Program-made: the position numbers and the translations under genes
Shown: positions 7,648-16,508 of the stretch, piece by piece
Position numbering within the stretch: position 1 is the first letter of the stretch
How the letters are laid out: the number at the start of each line of letters is the position of its first letter
Assembly: GCF_024758005.1 (NCBI RefSeq)
Contig: NZ_CP103288.1
Location: forward strand, 2,914,001-2,978,000
Origin: Pseudarthrobacter sp. NS4
GTDB lineage: Bacteria; Actinomycetota; Actinomycetes; Actinomycetales; Micrococcaceae
DNA: 64,000 nucleotides
Direction: 5' to 3'
The notes under the pieces: model-generated
Seen by the model: only the letters and a program-made list of their open reading frames with translations
The model's database searches: none
Told to the model about the DNA's origin: nothing

Positions 7648-9576
7648 CTAGACCTTTGCGCGGGCCCGGTTGGCCTTGGCGCGCTCGTTGGTGTCCAGGA
7701 TGACCTTGCGGATGCGGATGGCTTCCGGGGTCACCTCGACGCACTCGTCCTCACGGGCGAATTCCAGGGACTCTTCGAGGGTCAAGTCGCGCGGCGGCGT
7801 CAGGTTCTCGAAGGTGTCGGAGGAGGCTGCACGCATGTTGGTGAGCTTCTTTTCCTTGGTGATGTTGACGTCCATGTCGTCGGCGCGGGAATTTTCGCCC
7901 ACGATCATGCCCTCGTAAACCTCGGACGTGGGCTTGACGAAGAACGAGCCGCGTTCCTGCAGGTTGATCATGGCGAACGGGGTCACCACACCGGCGCGGT
8001 CAGCGATCATCGAGCCGTTGGTCCGGTACTCGATGGGGCCGGCCCACGGCTCGTAGCCTTCGGAAATGGAAGCTGCAATGCCTGCACCGCGGGTATCCGT
8101 GAGGAACTTGGTGCGGAAACCGATCAGGCCACGGGCCGGAACGATGAACTCCATGCGGCACCAGCCGGTGCCGTGGTTGGCCATGTTGGTCATCCGGCCC
8201 TTACGCGCGGCCATGAGCTGCGTGACAGAACCGAGGTACTCCTCGGGGACGTCGATGGTCATGTGTTCCATCGGCTCGTGGATCTTGCCGTCGATGGTCC
8301 TGGTGACAACCTGCGGCTTGCCGACGGTCAGCTCGAAGCCTTCGCGGCGCATCTGCTCAACCAGGATGGCCAGCGCGAGCTCGCCACGGCCCTGGACTTC
8401 CCAGGCGTCGGGGCGCTCCGTGGGGAGGACTTTGATGGAGACGTTACCGATCAGTTCCTTGTCCAGGCGGTCCTTCACCTGGCGCGCGGTGACCTTGGCA
8501 CCCTTGACCTTGCCGGCCAGCGGAGACGTGTTGATACCGATGGTCATGGAGATCGCGGGATCGTCCACGGTGATCAGCGGCAGCGGCTGCGGGTTCTCGG
8601 CGTCAGTCAGGGTCTCACCGATGGTGATGTCCTCGATACCGGCAACAGCCACGATCTCACCGGGGCCGGCGGACTCGGCAGGCACGCGGTCCAGTGCCTT
8701 GGTGGCCAGGAGTTCGGTGATCTTGACGTTCTTGAGCTCACCGTTGGCGCGCGCCCAGGCAACGGTCTGGCCCTTGCGCAGGGTGCCGTTGTAGATACGC
8801 AGCAGGGCGAGGCGGCCCAGGAACGGGGAAGCATCCAGGTTGGTGACGTGTGCCTGCAGGACGCCGTTCGGGTTGTACGTGGGCGCGGGGATGTGCTCGA
8901 TGATGGTCTGGAACAGCGGTTCCAGGTTCTCGTTCTCCGGGGCGCTTCCGTCAGCAGGCTGCTCCAGGGAGGCGCGGCCTACCTTGGCTGCGGCGTAGAC
9001 GACGGGAACATTGAGGATCTTGTCCAGGTCCAGGTCGGGGACCTCGTCCGCAAGGTCCGAGGCGAGGCCGAGGAGGAGGTCCATGGATTCGTGGACAACT
9101 TCTTCAATGCGGGCGTCAGGGCGGTCGGTTTTGTTGACCAGCAGGATGACGGGCAGGTGCGCGGCCAGGGCCTTGCGCAGCACAAAACGGGTCTGCGGCA
9201 GCGGGCCCTCGGAAGCGTCAACCAGCAGCACAACGCCGTCCACCATGGACAGGCCGCGCTCCACTTCGCCACCGAAGTCGGCGTGGCCGGGGGTGTCGAT
9301 GACGTTGATGGTAATGGTCTCGCCGTTTGAGGACGGTCCGTTGTAGGCCACCGTGGTGTTCTTGGCAAGGATGGTGATGCCCTTTTCGCGCTCCAGGTCA
9401 CCCGAGTCCATCACGCGGTCTTCGAGGTGGTTGTGCTCGGCAAAGGAGTTGGTCTGCTTGAGCATGGCGTCGACCAGGGTGGTCTTGCCGTGGTCAACGT
9501 GGGCCACGATCGCGACGTTGCGGAGGTCACTGCGTGATGCAGTGGCTACCGCGGTGTTGGTGGTGGTTTCAGACAT
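7648..9576 (-). CDS. typA: ribosome-associated translational GTPase TypA/BipA
   Basis: 642 residues, within the usual 600-650. The GTPase motifs are clear: P-loop [10 protein letters not shown] at residues 25-34, G3 [10 protein letters not shown] and G4 [11 protein letters not shown]-like domains II, III and V follow, and the TypA-specific C-terminal domain (about residues 480-600) includes [15 protein letters not shown]. TypA binds 70S ribosomes and is needed under cold and other stresses. It is a single-gene unit with a hairpin terminator after it and a 270-bp upstream region. Confidence 0.96.
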   Translation of the reverse strand: MSETTTNTAVATASRSDLRNVAIVAHVDHGKTTLVDAMLKQTNSFAEHNHLEDRVMDSGDLEREKGITILAKNTTVAYNGPSSNGETITINVIDTPGHADFGGEVERGLSMVDGVVLLVDASEGPLPQTRFVLRKALAAHLPVILLVNKTDRPDARIEEVVHESMDLLLGLASDLADEVPDLDLDKILNVPVVYAAAKVGRASLEQPADGSAPENENLEPLFQTIIEHIPAPTYNPNGVLQAHVTNLDASPFLGRLALLRIYNGTLRKGQTVAWARANGELKNVKITELLATKALDRVPAESAGPGEIVAVAGIEDITIGETLTDAENPQPLPLITVDDPAISMTIGINTSPLAGKVKGAKVTARQVKDRLDKELIGNVSIKVLPTERPDAWEVQGRGELALAILVEQMRREGFELTVGKPQVVTRTIDGKIHEPMEHMTIDVPEEYLGSVTQLMAARKGRMTNMANHGTGWCRMEFIVPARGLIGFRTKFLTDTRGAGIAASISEGYEPWAGPIEYRTNGSMIADRAGVVTPFAMINLQERGSFFVKPTSEVYEGMIVGENSRADDMDVNITKEKKLTNMRAASSDTFENLTPPRDLTLEESLEFAREDECVEVTPEAIRIRKVILDTNERAKANRARAKV

Positions 9577-9846
9577 GCGTAAAGGCTCGATTCAGTGGTG
9601 AAAGTCAGCTGTTGTATCGCGACATTTCCAACTGGAACGCACGACGGATCAGGCCCTTAGCACAGGGCACCTTCCCCCAGTCTACCGGCAGTGGCATTTA
9701 TTGGCCTAAAAAAGCTCAACCAAGTTTGCGGTACCAATGCGGGCGGGCAGCCCCTGGCACGTCGCTGCCGTCACACTCGCTGGATAAATGCCGGGCAATG
9801 CCCCATGATTGCTGTTGATGAGCAGCGAGAAACCCGAGATATCAGC

Positions 9847-10782
9847 ATGCGTCCTGCACCTGCTCTGATACGGATTGCGGCTTTGGGGGTCGCGGCCGGA
9901 ATGGTCCTTGCCACTCCAGGCCAACCGCTGCAGGTAAACCCGCCGGATACCGGCACCCATGCCCCCATAATCCTTGCCGGCGAAGTCGATGGTCCGCCCA
10001 AACTGCTCAGGTCGGTCCGGGCTGGAGGTCAACCCGCAGCTGCACGGTATTCGTCACATCTGGACTTGGCTCAGGTCGTCGGGGGGATGGCCATCCCACT
10101 ACCGGGATCTGTCTACCGGAATCCGATCTCCGGCCGCAACGAAGTGGTTGTACCCAACGTCAGCAGGACTGCCGTCCTGATTGGTGACTCGCAGTCAGAG
10201 CCCGCAAACGGATGGCCAAGGCAGGCGCTTGCAGCCTTGGGGTATAACGTTCATTTTGCCGGCCTGGGGGGTACGGGTTTCGTCAGAGCGAACGGCAGGG
10301 TGGGCAACTACATCGATGCCCTGGAGCTCGGCCACTGGCTGCTTCCAGTGGGCACTCCCGGCTTGGTGGTGGTGCAGGGCGGCGGGAACGACGCCGGCAG
10401 CGGTGCCACGGATGCCCAAATCACTGCAAATGCAAACCGGCTTCTTCAGGAGTTGAAATCGAGGTATCCCACCACCCGAATCGTCATGGTTGGGACACTC
10501 GGGCGCGGCGCAGGAAACGGTGGCGGCCGGCGGAGCCAAGTGGATGCGCTGCTGGCGACCATTGCAGCGAAGCAGGGCATCACCTTCATCAGCGTCGGCG
10601 ACTGGTTGACCAAGCACAACCTGACCCACCGCCTCGCGGATACCGTTCATATGGATGCCGACGGGCGCAAAGCCCTGGGCATCCTGCTGGAGCGTCGCCT
10701 CCGCGAAATTAACGTTCCTGATCTTAAGGCCAGCACCGCCAGTTCCTTGGCCCGAACCGGGGAGGACAAGACGATGGACTGA
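9847..10782 (+). CDS. secreted SGNH/GDSL-type hydrolase
   Basis: 311 residues from the ATG at 9847; a longer frame starts upstream, but this start gives a clean signal peptide (two Arg, a hydrophobic core about residues 8-24, then Ala/Pro-rich mature start). Block I has LIGDSQSEP (nucleophile Ser), the oxyanion Gly follows in GLGGTGF, block III reads QGGGNDAG (Asn), and the Asp/His pair is in DTVHMDADG. This layout is that of SGNH esterases, including acyl-carbohydrate esterases. Substrate unknown. It is convergent with the ABC transporter operon. Confidence 0.8.
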   Translation: MRPAPALIRIAALGVAAGMVLATPGQPLQVNPPDTGTHAPIILAGEVDGPPKLLRSVRAGGQPAAARYSSHLDLAQVVGGMAIPLPGSVYRNPISGRNEVVVPNVSRTAVLIGDSQSEPANGWPRQALAALGYNVHFAGLGGTGFVRANGRVGNYIDALELGHWLLPVGTPGLVVVQGGGNDAGSGATDAQITANANRLLQELKSRYPTTRIVMVGTLGRGAGNGGGRRSQVDALLATIAAKQGITFISVGDWLTKHNLTHRLADTVHMDADGRKALGILLERRLREINVPDLKASTASSLARTGEDKTMD

Positions 10783-10829
10783 AGCCAACGCTCTCCAGGA
10801 GCGGCGGCCCCAGCCCATCACCTGTTCAA

Positions 10830-12551
10830 CTACGCCACTTCGGGCGGAAGCATCAGCTTGGCCCCGGGGATGGCGTTGAGCAGTGCCTTCGTGTACTCCT
10901 GCTGCGGCGATTCGAAGACCTGGTCGGTGGAACCGGTCTCCACCAGCCGCCCCTTCTCCATGACACACACGTGGTCCGCAATCTGCCGGACGACGGCAAG
11001 GTCGTGGGTGATGAACAGGTAGGTCAGTCCGAGGTTGGCCTGCAGGTCTGCCAGCAGGTTCAGGACCTGCGCCTGCACCAGCACGTCCAGCGCGGACACC
11101 GCTTCATCACAGATGATGACCTCGGGGTCCAGGGCCAGCGCACGGGCAATGGCAACCCGCTGGCGCTGCCCCCCGGAGAGCTCGTTCGGGTACCGCTGCA
11201 CGGCGGACTGTGGCAACGCCACCTGGTCCAGCAACTCCCGGACCTTCTTCTCCCGGCTGGCCTGGTCGCCGATCTTGTGCACCCGCAACGGCTCTTCAAT
11301 GGTGCGGAAGATGTTGTACATCGGGTCCAGGGAGCCATACGGGTCCTGGAAAATCGGCTGCACGCGGCGCCGGAACTTGAACAGCTCCCGGGTTTTGAGC
11401 AGGGAGGTGTCCAAGCCGTCGAACAATATTTTGCCGTCGGTTGGCTTTTCCAGCTGGAGCATCATCCTGGCCACCGTGGACTTGCCCGAACCTGACTCCC
11501 CGACGATCGCCGTCGTGGTTCCCCGCTGGACGTCGAAGCTCACGCCGTCCACCGCTGCGAAGTCCGTTGCCTTCCCCAGGCCCTGGCGGAGCTTGTACAC
11601 CTTCCGCAGGTCCTGGATCTGCAGGACGTTGTCCGCGGCGGCCGTCGCGGCAGCGGGGGCCAGCAGGTCCGTCGTCTCCACACCCTGTTCCCTGGCTGCC
11701 TGGATGCGGCGGCTGGCCAGGGACGGGGCAGACTCAACGAGCCTCTTTGTGTACGGGTGCTGCGGGTTGCGGAGCAGTTCCAGCGAGGGTCCTGCCTCCA
11801 CCACCCGGCCCTGGTACATCACGACAACCTTGTCGGCCCGTTCTGCCGCCAACCCCAGGTCGTGGGTGATGAGGAGTACGGACGTGCCCAGTTCGGTGGT
11901 CATGGTGTCCAGGTGGTCCAGGATCTGCCGCTGCACCGTCACGTCCAGGGCCGACGTCGGCTCATCGGCGATGAGCAGCCGAGGCTGGCATGAGAGCCCG
12001 ATGGCGATCAGGGCACGCTGGCGCATACCGCCCGAAAACTCGTGCGGGTACTGGTTGGCACGCCGTTTGGCGTCCGGCAGGCCAGCCTCGGACAGCACCT
12101 TGGCGATGTCATCCGGCCCGCTGGGCCGCCCGTTGGCGCGGAGGGTTTCCCGTACCTGGTAACCGATCTTCCAGACCGGGTTCAGGTTGGACATGGGGTC
12201 CTGCGGGACCATGCCGATGGTGTTGCCGCGCAGCTCGATCATGCGCTGCTCGCTGGCGTGGGCAATGTCCTCTCCGTCGAGCAGGATCTGGCCGCCGGAA
12301 ACCCGGCCGTTGTTGGGAAGCAGGCCGATGGCGGCCAGCGCGGTGGTGGATTTGCCGGAACCCGACTCGCCCACGATAGCGACGGTTTCACCGGGCATGA
12401 TGGTCAGGTGCGCATCGCGGACTGCATGGACTTCGCCGCCACTGCTCTTGAACGTGATGGCGAGGTCCCGGATTTCCAGCAACGGCGTGGTGCCCTTGGT
12501 GCCTGCTTCATCGATGCGGACGTCTGGAGTTGTCATCTCTTTATCTCTCAT
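10830..12551 (-). CDS. peptide/nickel ABC transporter, fused double ATP-binding protein
   Basis: 573 residues made of two ABC ATPase domains in tandem, equivalent to fused DppD and DppF. Walker A motifs (GESGSGKST) lie at residues 61-69 and 351-359; signature motifs are FSGGMRQR near 172 and LSGGQRQR in the second half; Walker B/D-loop segments LLIADEPTSALD and VIICDEAVSALD are present. Each domain ends with the oligopeptide-type C-terminal extension. The start overlaps the permease stop by four bases (ATGA); an ATG five codons later is an alternative. It is the last gene of the transporter operon. Confidence 0.93.
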   Translation of the reverse strand: MRDKEMTTPDVRIDEAGTKGTTPLLEIRDLAITFKSSGGEVHAVRDAHLTIMPGETVAIVGESGSGKSTTALAAIGLLPNNGRVSGGQILLDGEDIAHASEQRMIELRGNTIGMVPQDPMSNLNPVWKIGYQVRETLRANGRPSGPDDIAKVLSEAGLPDAKRRANQYPHEFSGGMRQRALIAIGLSCQPRLLIADEPTSALDVTVQRQILDHLDTMTTELGTSVLLITHDLGLAAERADKVVVMYQGRVVEAGPSLELLRNPQHPYTKRLVESAPSLASRRIQAAREQGVETTDLLAPAAATAAADNVLQIQDLRKVYKLRQGLGKATDFAAVDGVSFDVQRGTTTAIVGESGSGKSTVARMMLQLEKPTDGKILFDGLDTSLLKTRELFKFRRRVQPIFQDPYGSLDPMYNIFRTIEEPLRVHKIGDQASREKKVRELLDQVALPQSAVQRYPNELSGGQRQRVAIARALALDPEVIICDEAVSALDVLVQAQVLNLLADLQANLGLTYLFITHDLAVVRQIADHVCVMEKGRLVETGSTDQVFESPQQEYTKALLNAIPGAKLMLPPEVA

Positions 12552-13495
12552 CGCTGGCGGCTCTTCGGATCTAGGGCGTCACGGACGGCGTCACCCAGCA
12601 TGATGAAGCTCAGCACCGTGATGGACAGTGCAGCAGCCGGATACAGAAGAATTTCCGGCTTGGTCCGCACAGAAGACTGGGCCGCAGCCCCAATGTCATT
12701 GCCCCAGGACATGATGCTCTGCGGCAGTCCGATTCCCAGGAAGGACAGGGTTGCCTCGGCCACGATGAAGACACCCAGTTCCAGGGTGGCCAGCACGATG
12801 ATCGGGGCGAGGGCGTTCGGCAGGACGTGGCGCAGCAGCGCCCCGAATTTGGAGACTCCCAGCGCACGGGCGGCCGTGACGAAGTCCGCGTTGCGCACTT
12901 CGATGACGGCGCCGCGGGTAATGCGCGCCATCTGCGGCCAGGCCAGGAGCGAGATGACGAACACCACGGTCCATACGCTCCTGTTCTCGCGGAACAGGGG
13001 CAGCTGCGTGATCACCAGCGCACCGAGGATCAGCGGCAGCGCGAAGAAGATGTCGCCCAGGCGGGCGAGTACTGCATCGATCCAGCCGCCGTAGTACCCG
13101 GCGAGGGCGCCAACGGTCACGCCAATGACCAGCACGCACAGCACAGAGAGCAGGCCCACGGACAGCGATGCCTGCGTGCCGTGGATGACCCTCGAGTAAA
13201 TGTCGCAGCCCTGGAACGTGAAGCCGAACGGGTGTCCGGCGGTGGGTCCGCCTTCCGAGTTGGCCAGTTCGCAGCCTGCGTTGGGGGGCACCGAGGTAAA
13301 GAGGCCCGGGAACAGCGCCACTACGGTCAGGGCAAGGATGAGAAGCGCCGAGATGATGAACAGCGGACGACGGCGGAGCTTTCGCCAGGCGTCTGCCCAG
13401 AGGCTGAGCGGTGCCTGGTCAGTCTTGACGGCGTCCGTTGCCAGCAGCGGGGTTTCGTCGATGGGCGCCACGAAGTGGCTGTTGTTACTGGTCAT
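12548..13495 (-). CDS. peptide ABC transporter permease (DppC type)
   Basis: 315 residues from the ATG at 13495; an in-frame upstream extension runs through the previous gene in another frame and is not used. It has an N-terminal cytoplasmic stretch, one hydrophobic segment near residue 45, a periplasmic/external loop with two cysteines, then five membrane segments with the EAA coupling motif (AARALGVSKFGALLRHVLPN). This is the OppC/DppC architecture. It overlaps the upstream permease by 11 bases and the ATPase by four, a tightly coupled operon. Confidence 0.92.
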   Translation of the reverse strand: MTSNNSHFVAPIDETPLLATDAVKTDQAPLSLWADAWRKLRRRPLFIISALLILALTVVALFPGLFTSVPPNAGCELANSEGGPTAGHPFGFTFQGCDIYSRVIHGTQASLSVGLLSVLCVLVIGVTVGALAGYYGGWIDAVLARLGDIFFALPLILGALVITQLPLFRENRSVWTVVFVISLLAWPQMARITRGAVIEVRNADFVTAARALGVSKFGALLRHVLPNALAPIIVLATLELGVFIVAEATLSFLGIGLPQSIMSWGNDIGAAAQSSVRTKPEILLYPAAALSITVLSFIMLGDAVRDALDPKSRQR

Positions 13496-14444
13496 AGCGG
13501 ATCCTCGGGTCAAGCCAGGCGTACAGGAGATCGACGAGCAGGTTGGCCACCACGAACACCAGCACCAGCACGCTGACGATGGAGACAATGGTGGGTCCTT
13601 CGCTGCGGAGGACTGCCTGGTAAAGCTTGTTGCCGACGCCCGGAACGTTGAAGATGCCTTCGGTGACGATTGCGCCGCCCATAAGACCGCCAAGGTTGGC
13701 GCCCAGGTAGGTCACTACAGGGATCAGGGAATTGCGCAGGATGTGGGCCACGACTACCCGCGGCCGGGACAGGCCCTTGGCAGTTGCGGTCCGGACGTAG
13801 TCGGCGTTCATGTTCTCGCTGACTGAGGCGCGCGTCAGTCGAAGGACGTACGCGAAGGACACCAGCCCCAGGACCACCGCGGGCAGCAGCAGGCTGCCCC
13901 AGTCGGCGTTGGCGCCCACGGTGGGTTTGGCCCATCCGAGTTGTACCCCGAAGACCAGCTGGAACACGAAGCCCAACACGAAGGTAGGAACTGCGATGAC
14001 CACCAGGGAGGCCACCAGGACCGTGGAGTCGAACCAGCCACCGCGGCGCAGGCCGGCGAAAACGCCGAAGGCCACACCGAAGATTGCCTGGATGGCCAGG
14101 GCTTCGATGGCCAGCATGGCGGTCACCGGGAAGACCCGGGCAAGGCTAGCCGCGATGGGCTGGCCGGTGAAGTCGTTGCCGAGGTTGAAGGTGAAGAGGT
14201 TTTTCAGGAAGAGGCCGTACTGGACCCAGAAAGGCTCATCCAGGTGGTACTGGTTGCGCAGGGTGTCAATGATGGCCTGCGGGGGCTGCCGGTCGCCGAA
14301 GAGCGCCGCGATGGGGTCGCCGGGAAGGGCGAACACCATGTAATAGACCAAAAGCGTGGTGCCAATGAAGACGGGGATCACTTGCAGGAGTCGGCGCAAA
14401 ATAAAGCGGACCACCGGATCACCAGCCTTCCGGGTGGAAATCAA
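13485..14444 (-). CDS. peptide ABC transporter permease (DppB type)
   Basis: 319 residues. The N-terminus RFILRRLLQVIPVFIGTTLLVY is typical of DppB (given as a landmark in pieces: RRLLQVIPVF then IGTTLLVY), followed by the long external loop with GDP and the four to five further membrane segments; the EAA loop reads RTATAKGLSRPRVVVAHILRN in part. A GTG at 14414, with GGAAGG 12 bases upstream of it, is a reasonable alternative start. It imports peptides together with the neighbouring permease, ATPase and lipoproteins. Confidence 0.9.
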   Translation of the reverse strand: MISTRKAGDPVVRFILRRLLQVIPVFIGTTLLVYYMVFALPGDPIAALFGDRQPPQAIIDTLRNQYHLDEPFWVQYGLFLKNLFTFNLGNDFTGQPIAASLARVFPVTAMLAIEALAIQAIFGVAFGVFAGLRRGGWFDSTVLVASLVVIAVPTFVLGFVFQLVFGVQLGWAKPTVGANADWGSLLLPAVVLGLVSFAYVLRLTRASVSENMNADYVRTATAKGLSRPRVVVAHILRNSLIPVVTYLGANLGGLMGGAIVTEGIFNVPGVGNKLYQAVLRSEGPTIVSIVSVLVLVFVVANLLVDLLYAWLDPRIRYDQ

Positions 14445-14477
14445 ACAGGTTCATGGGTGCCTTCCTGCCGCAAGCCA

Positions 14478-14507
14478 ATGGGGGCCCGGCCTTGACCGGA
14501 CCCCCAT
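14478..14507. terminator. intercistronic hairpin between substrate-binding gene and permeases
   Basis: A 12-bp stem with one mismatch (ATGGGGGCCCGG against CCGGACCCCCAT) and a six-base loop lies between the lipoprotein stop and the permease start. There is no U-tract after it on the transcript. Such hairpins often act as partial terminators or mRNA stabilisers that keep the binding protein in excess; that role is inferred. Confidence 0.5.
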
Positions 14508-14535
14508 GTGCTTGTCGACAAGTTAGATCTGGGGA

Positions 14536-16221
14536 CTACTTTGCCGTGATGTCGAAGTAGCGGACGCCGCCGTTCCAGCCGGTTTCGGCCTTCACAACGT
14601 TATTGCTCCACACGATCGGACGGGCCTGATCCCAGAGCGGCAGACCGGGAAGGTCCTCGAAGAGGATCTCCTGTGCCTGGTTGAACTTCTCGTTGGCTTC
14701 TTCGCTGGTATTGGCGGCAAGGCCTTCCTGGAGGAGCTTGTCGAACTCGGGGTTCGAGTACTTCTCGTAATTGGAGGAGGCGTTGGTAGCCCAGACCGGT
14801 CCCAGGAAGTTGTACAGCGACGGGTAGTCACCCTGCCAGCCGGCGCGGGTAAGACCCGGGAGCTCCTGGGATTTGCGCAGGTTCAGGACTTCAGCGAACT
14901 TGGCAAAGGGCTGGATTTCCGCCTGGATGCCGAGGTTGTTCTTGAAGCCGTTGGCTACGGCGTCGATCCATTCCTTGTTGCCGCCATCGGTGTTGGAGGC
15001 AATCTGGAGCGGCTTGGAGTCGTCGTACGGCTGGATCTTTTCAGCCTGTGCCCACAGGTCCTTGGCCTTGTCGGCGTCAAACGTGAGGATTTCGCTGCCC
15101 TCGATGCCTTCCTCGAAACCCTCGATGACCGGCGGAACGAATGCCTTGGCGGGGGTGCGGGTGCCGTTGAAGATGACCTTGGCGATTTCCTCGCGGTTGA
15201 TGGCGTAGGAGAGGGCCTGGCGGCGGAGCTTGCCGGCTTCACCCTGGAAGTTCGGGTTGTACGGCGGGATGTTCAGCGTGGAGTTGGTGGCGACCGGCTT
15301 GGTGGCGTTGCGGTCCGGGAAGTCGGAGACGTAGGTCTTCAATGCGTTGGACGGAAGAACGTCGGTGACATCCAGGTTGTCGGACTGCAGGTCGGTGTAG
15401 GCCGGGCCCGGATCGGTGTAGAACTTGAAGGTCACGCCGCCGTTCTTAGCCTCGCGGGGACCCGTGTAGTCGGGGTTCTTGACCAGCGAGATGGACTGGT
15501 CGTGGATCCAGGCGCCTTCTTTTTCGAGCTTGTACGGGCCGTTGCCCACAGGGTTTTCGCCAAATGCCTTCGGGTCTGCCAAGGCAGCGGAAGGAAGCGG
15601 GAAGAAGGCGGAGTACCCAAGGCGGAGCGACCAGTCAGCCTCAGGCTGGGCAAGCTTCACCGTGATGGTGGAATCATCTGTTGCTGCCAGGCCGGACATG
15701 GTTTCGGCCGTGGGTGCAGGGGTGGTGGTGGTCTTGCCGTCGGCAGCCTTCTCGGTGGTTACCGCAGAGACCTCTTCATACCCGGCGATTGACTCGAAGA
15801 AGAATCCGTTGTTCTGCAGGTTCTTGGAGTTGGCTGCGTAATTCCAGGAATCCACAAACGTCTTGGCGGTGATTTCCTCGCCGTTGGTGAACTTCTGGCC
15901 CTGCTTGACCTTGATGGTCCAGTTCTGCGCATCCGCAGATTCGATCGATTCAGCCAGTGCGTTGACCGGCTTACCCTGCGCGTCGTACGTCCGCAGGCCT
16001 TCAAAGAGGAGTTCTACAACGCGGCCGCCGTAAACTTCGTTGGTGTTGGCCGGCAGCAACGGGTTCTGTGGTTCGTTGCTGTAGGCGGTGATGACCTTGT
16101 TCGGATCGCCGGCTGAGTCGCTGGCCCCATCAGTGGTGCCGCCTCCAGCGCCGCACCCGGTCAGGGCAAGTGCAGCGATTGCCACGATGCCCAGTGCTTT
16201 GGAAGTGCGCGTGAAACGCAT
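14536..16221 (-). CDS. peptide ABC transporter substrate-binding lipoprotein (family 5)
   Basis: 561 residues. A lipoprotein signal is visible: basic N-terminus, hydrophobic core and lipobox LALTGC with Cys23. The rest is the bacterial extracellular solute-binding protein family 5 fold, recognised from VVELLFEGLRTYDAQGKP, the WTIKVKQGQKFTNGEEITAKTF-type segment and the conserved NPVGNGPYKL motif. It captures peptides outside the membrane and feeds the permeases downstream. It sits 91 bases upstream of the DppB-type gene. Confidence 0.93.
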   Translation of the reverse strand: MRFTRTSKALGIVAIAALALTGCGAGGGTTDGASDSAGDPNKVITAYSNEPQNPLLPANTNEVYGGRVVELLFEGLRTYDAQGKPVNALAESIESADAQNWTIKVKQGQKFTNGEEITAKTFVDSWNYAANSKNLQNNGFFFESIAGYEEVSAVTTEKAADGKTTTTPAPTAETMSGLAATDDSTITVKLAQPEADWSLRLGYSAFFPLPSAALADPKAFGENPVGNGPYKLEKEGAWIHDQSISLVKNPDYTGPREAKNGGVTFKFYTDPGPAYTDLQSDNLDVTDVLPSNALKTYVSDFPDRNATKPVATNSTLNIPPYNPNFQGEAGKLRRQALSYAINREEIAKVIFNGTRTPAKAFVPPVIEGFEEGIEGSEILTFDADKAKDLWAQAEKIQPYDDSKPLQIASNTDGGNKEWIDAVANGFKNNLGIQAEIQPFAKFAEVLNLRKSQELPGLTRAGWQGDYPSLYNFLGPVWATNASSNYEKYSNPEFDKLLQEGLAANTSEEANEKFNQAQEILFEDLPGLPLWDQARPIVWSNNVVKAETGWNGGVRYFDITAK

Positions 16222-16508
16222 TCCGCCTCCTATGAGTTGTGGGAGATAACGAGGGGAAATTGTGCTTCCCCGCAGGCCGGACGCAGCTCTCGGCTGTGAC
16301 GCAACCTACATATAACGATTAGCCTAACTGCACGAAGTCCAGATACTGGTACTCCGTTGCCAAACCGTGACCGCGTCACGTCGACGTGATAGCCGGTAAA
16401 CGGAAGTTGTGCAAGTCACATGCTACTCGCCAGTAGCCTCTGAGGGCGAACCGGCCGTGAACGTTCCCGGCAGGAGCTGGTGGAGCCCCTGCAGGCAGGC
16501 CAGGACGG

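Noticed and set aside
7642..9330. A 562-codon plus-strand open frame opposite typA
   Set aside because: Antisense shadow of a conserved GTPase; composition is Gly/Asp/Val-rich without domains.
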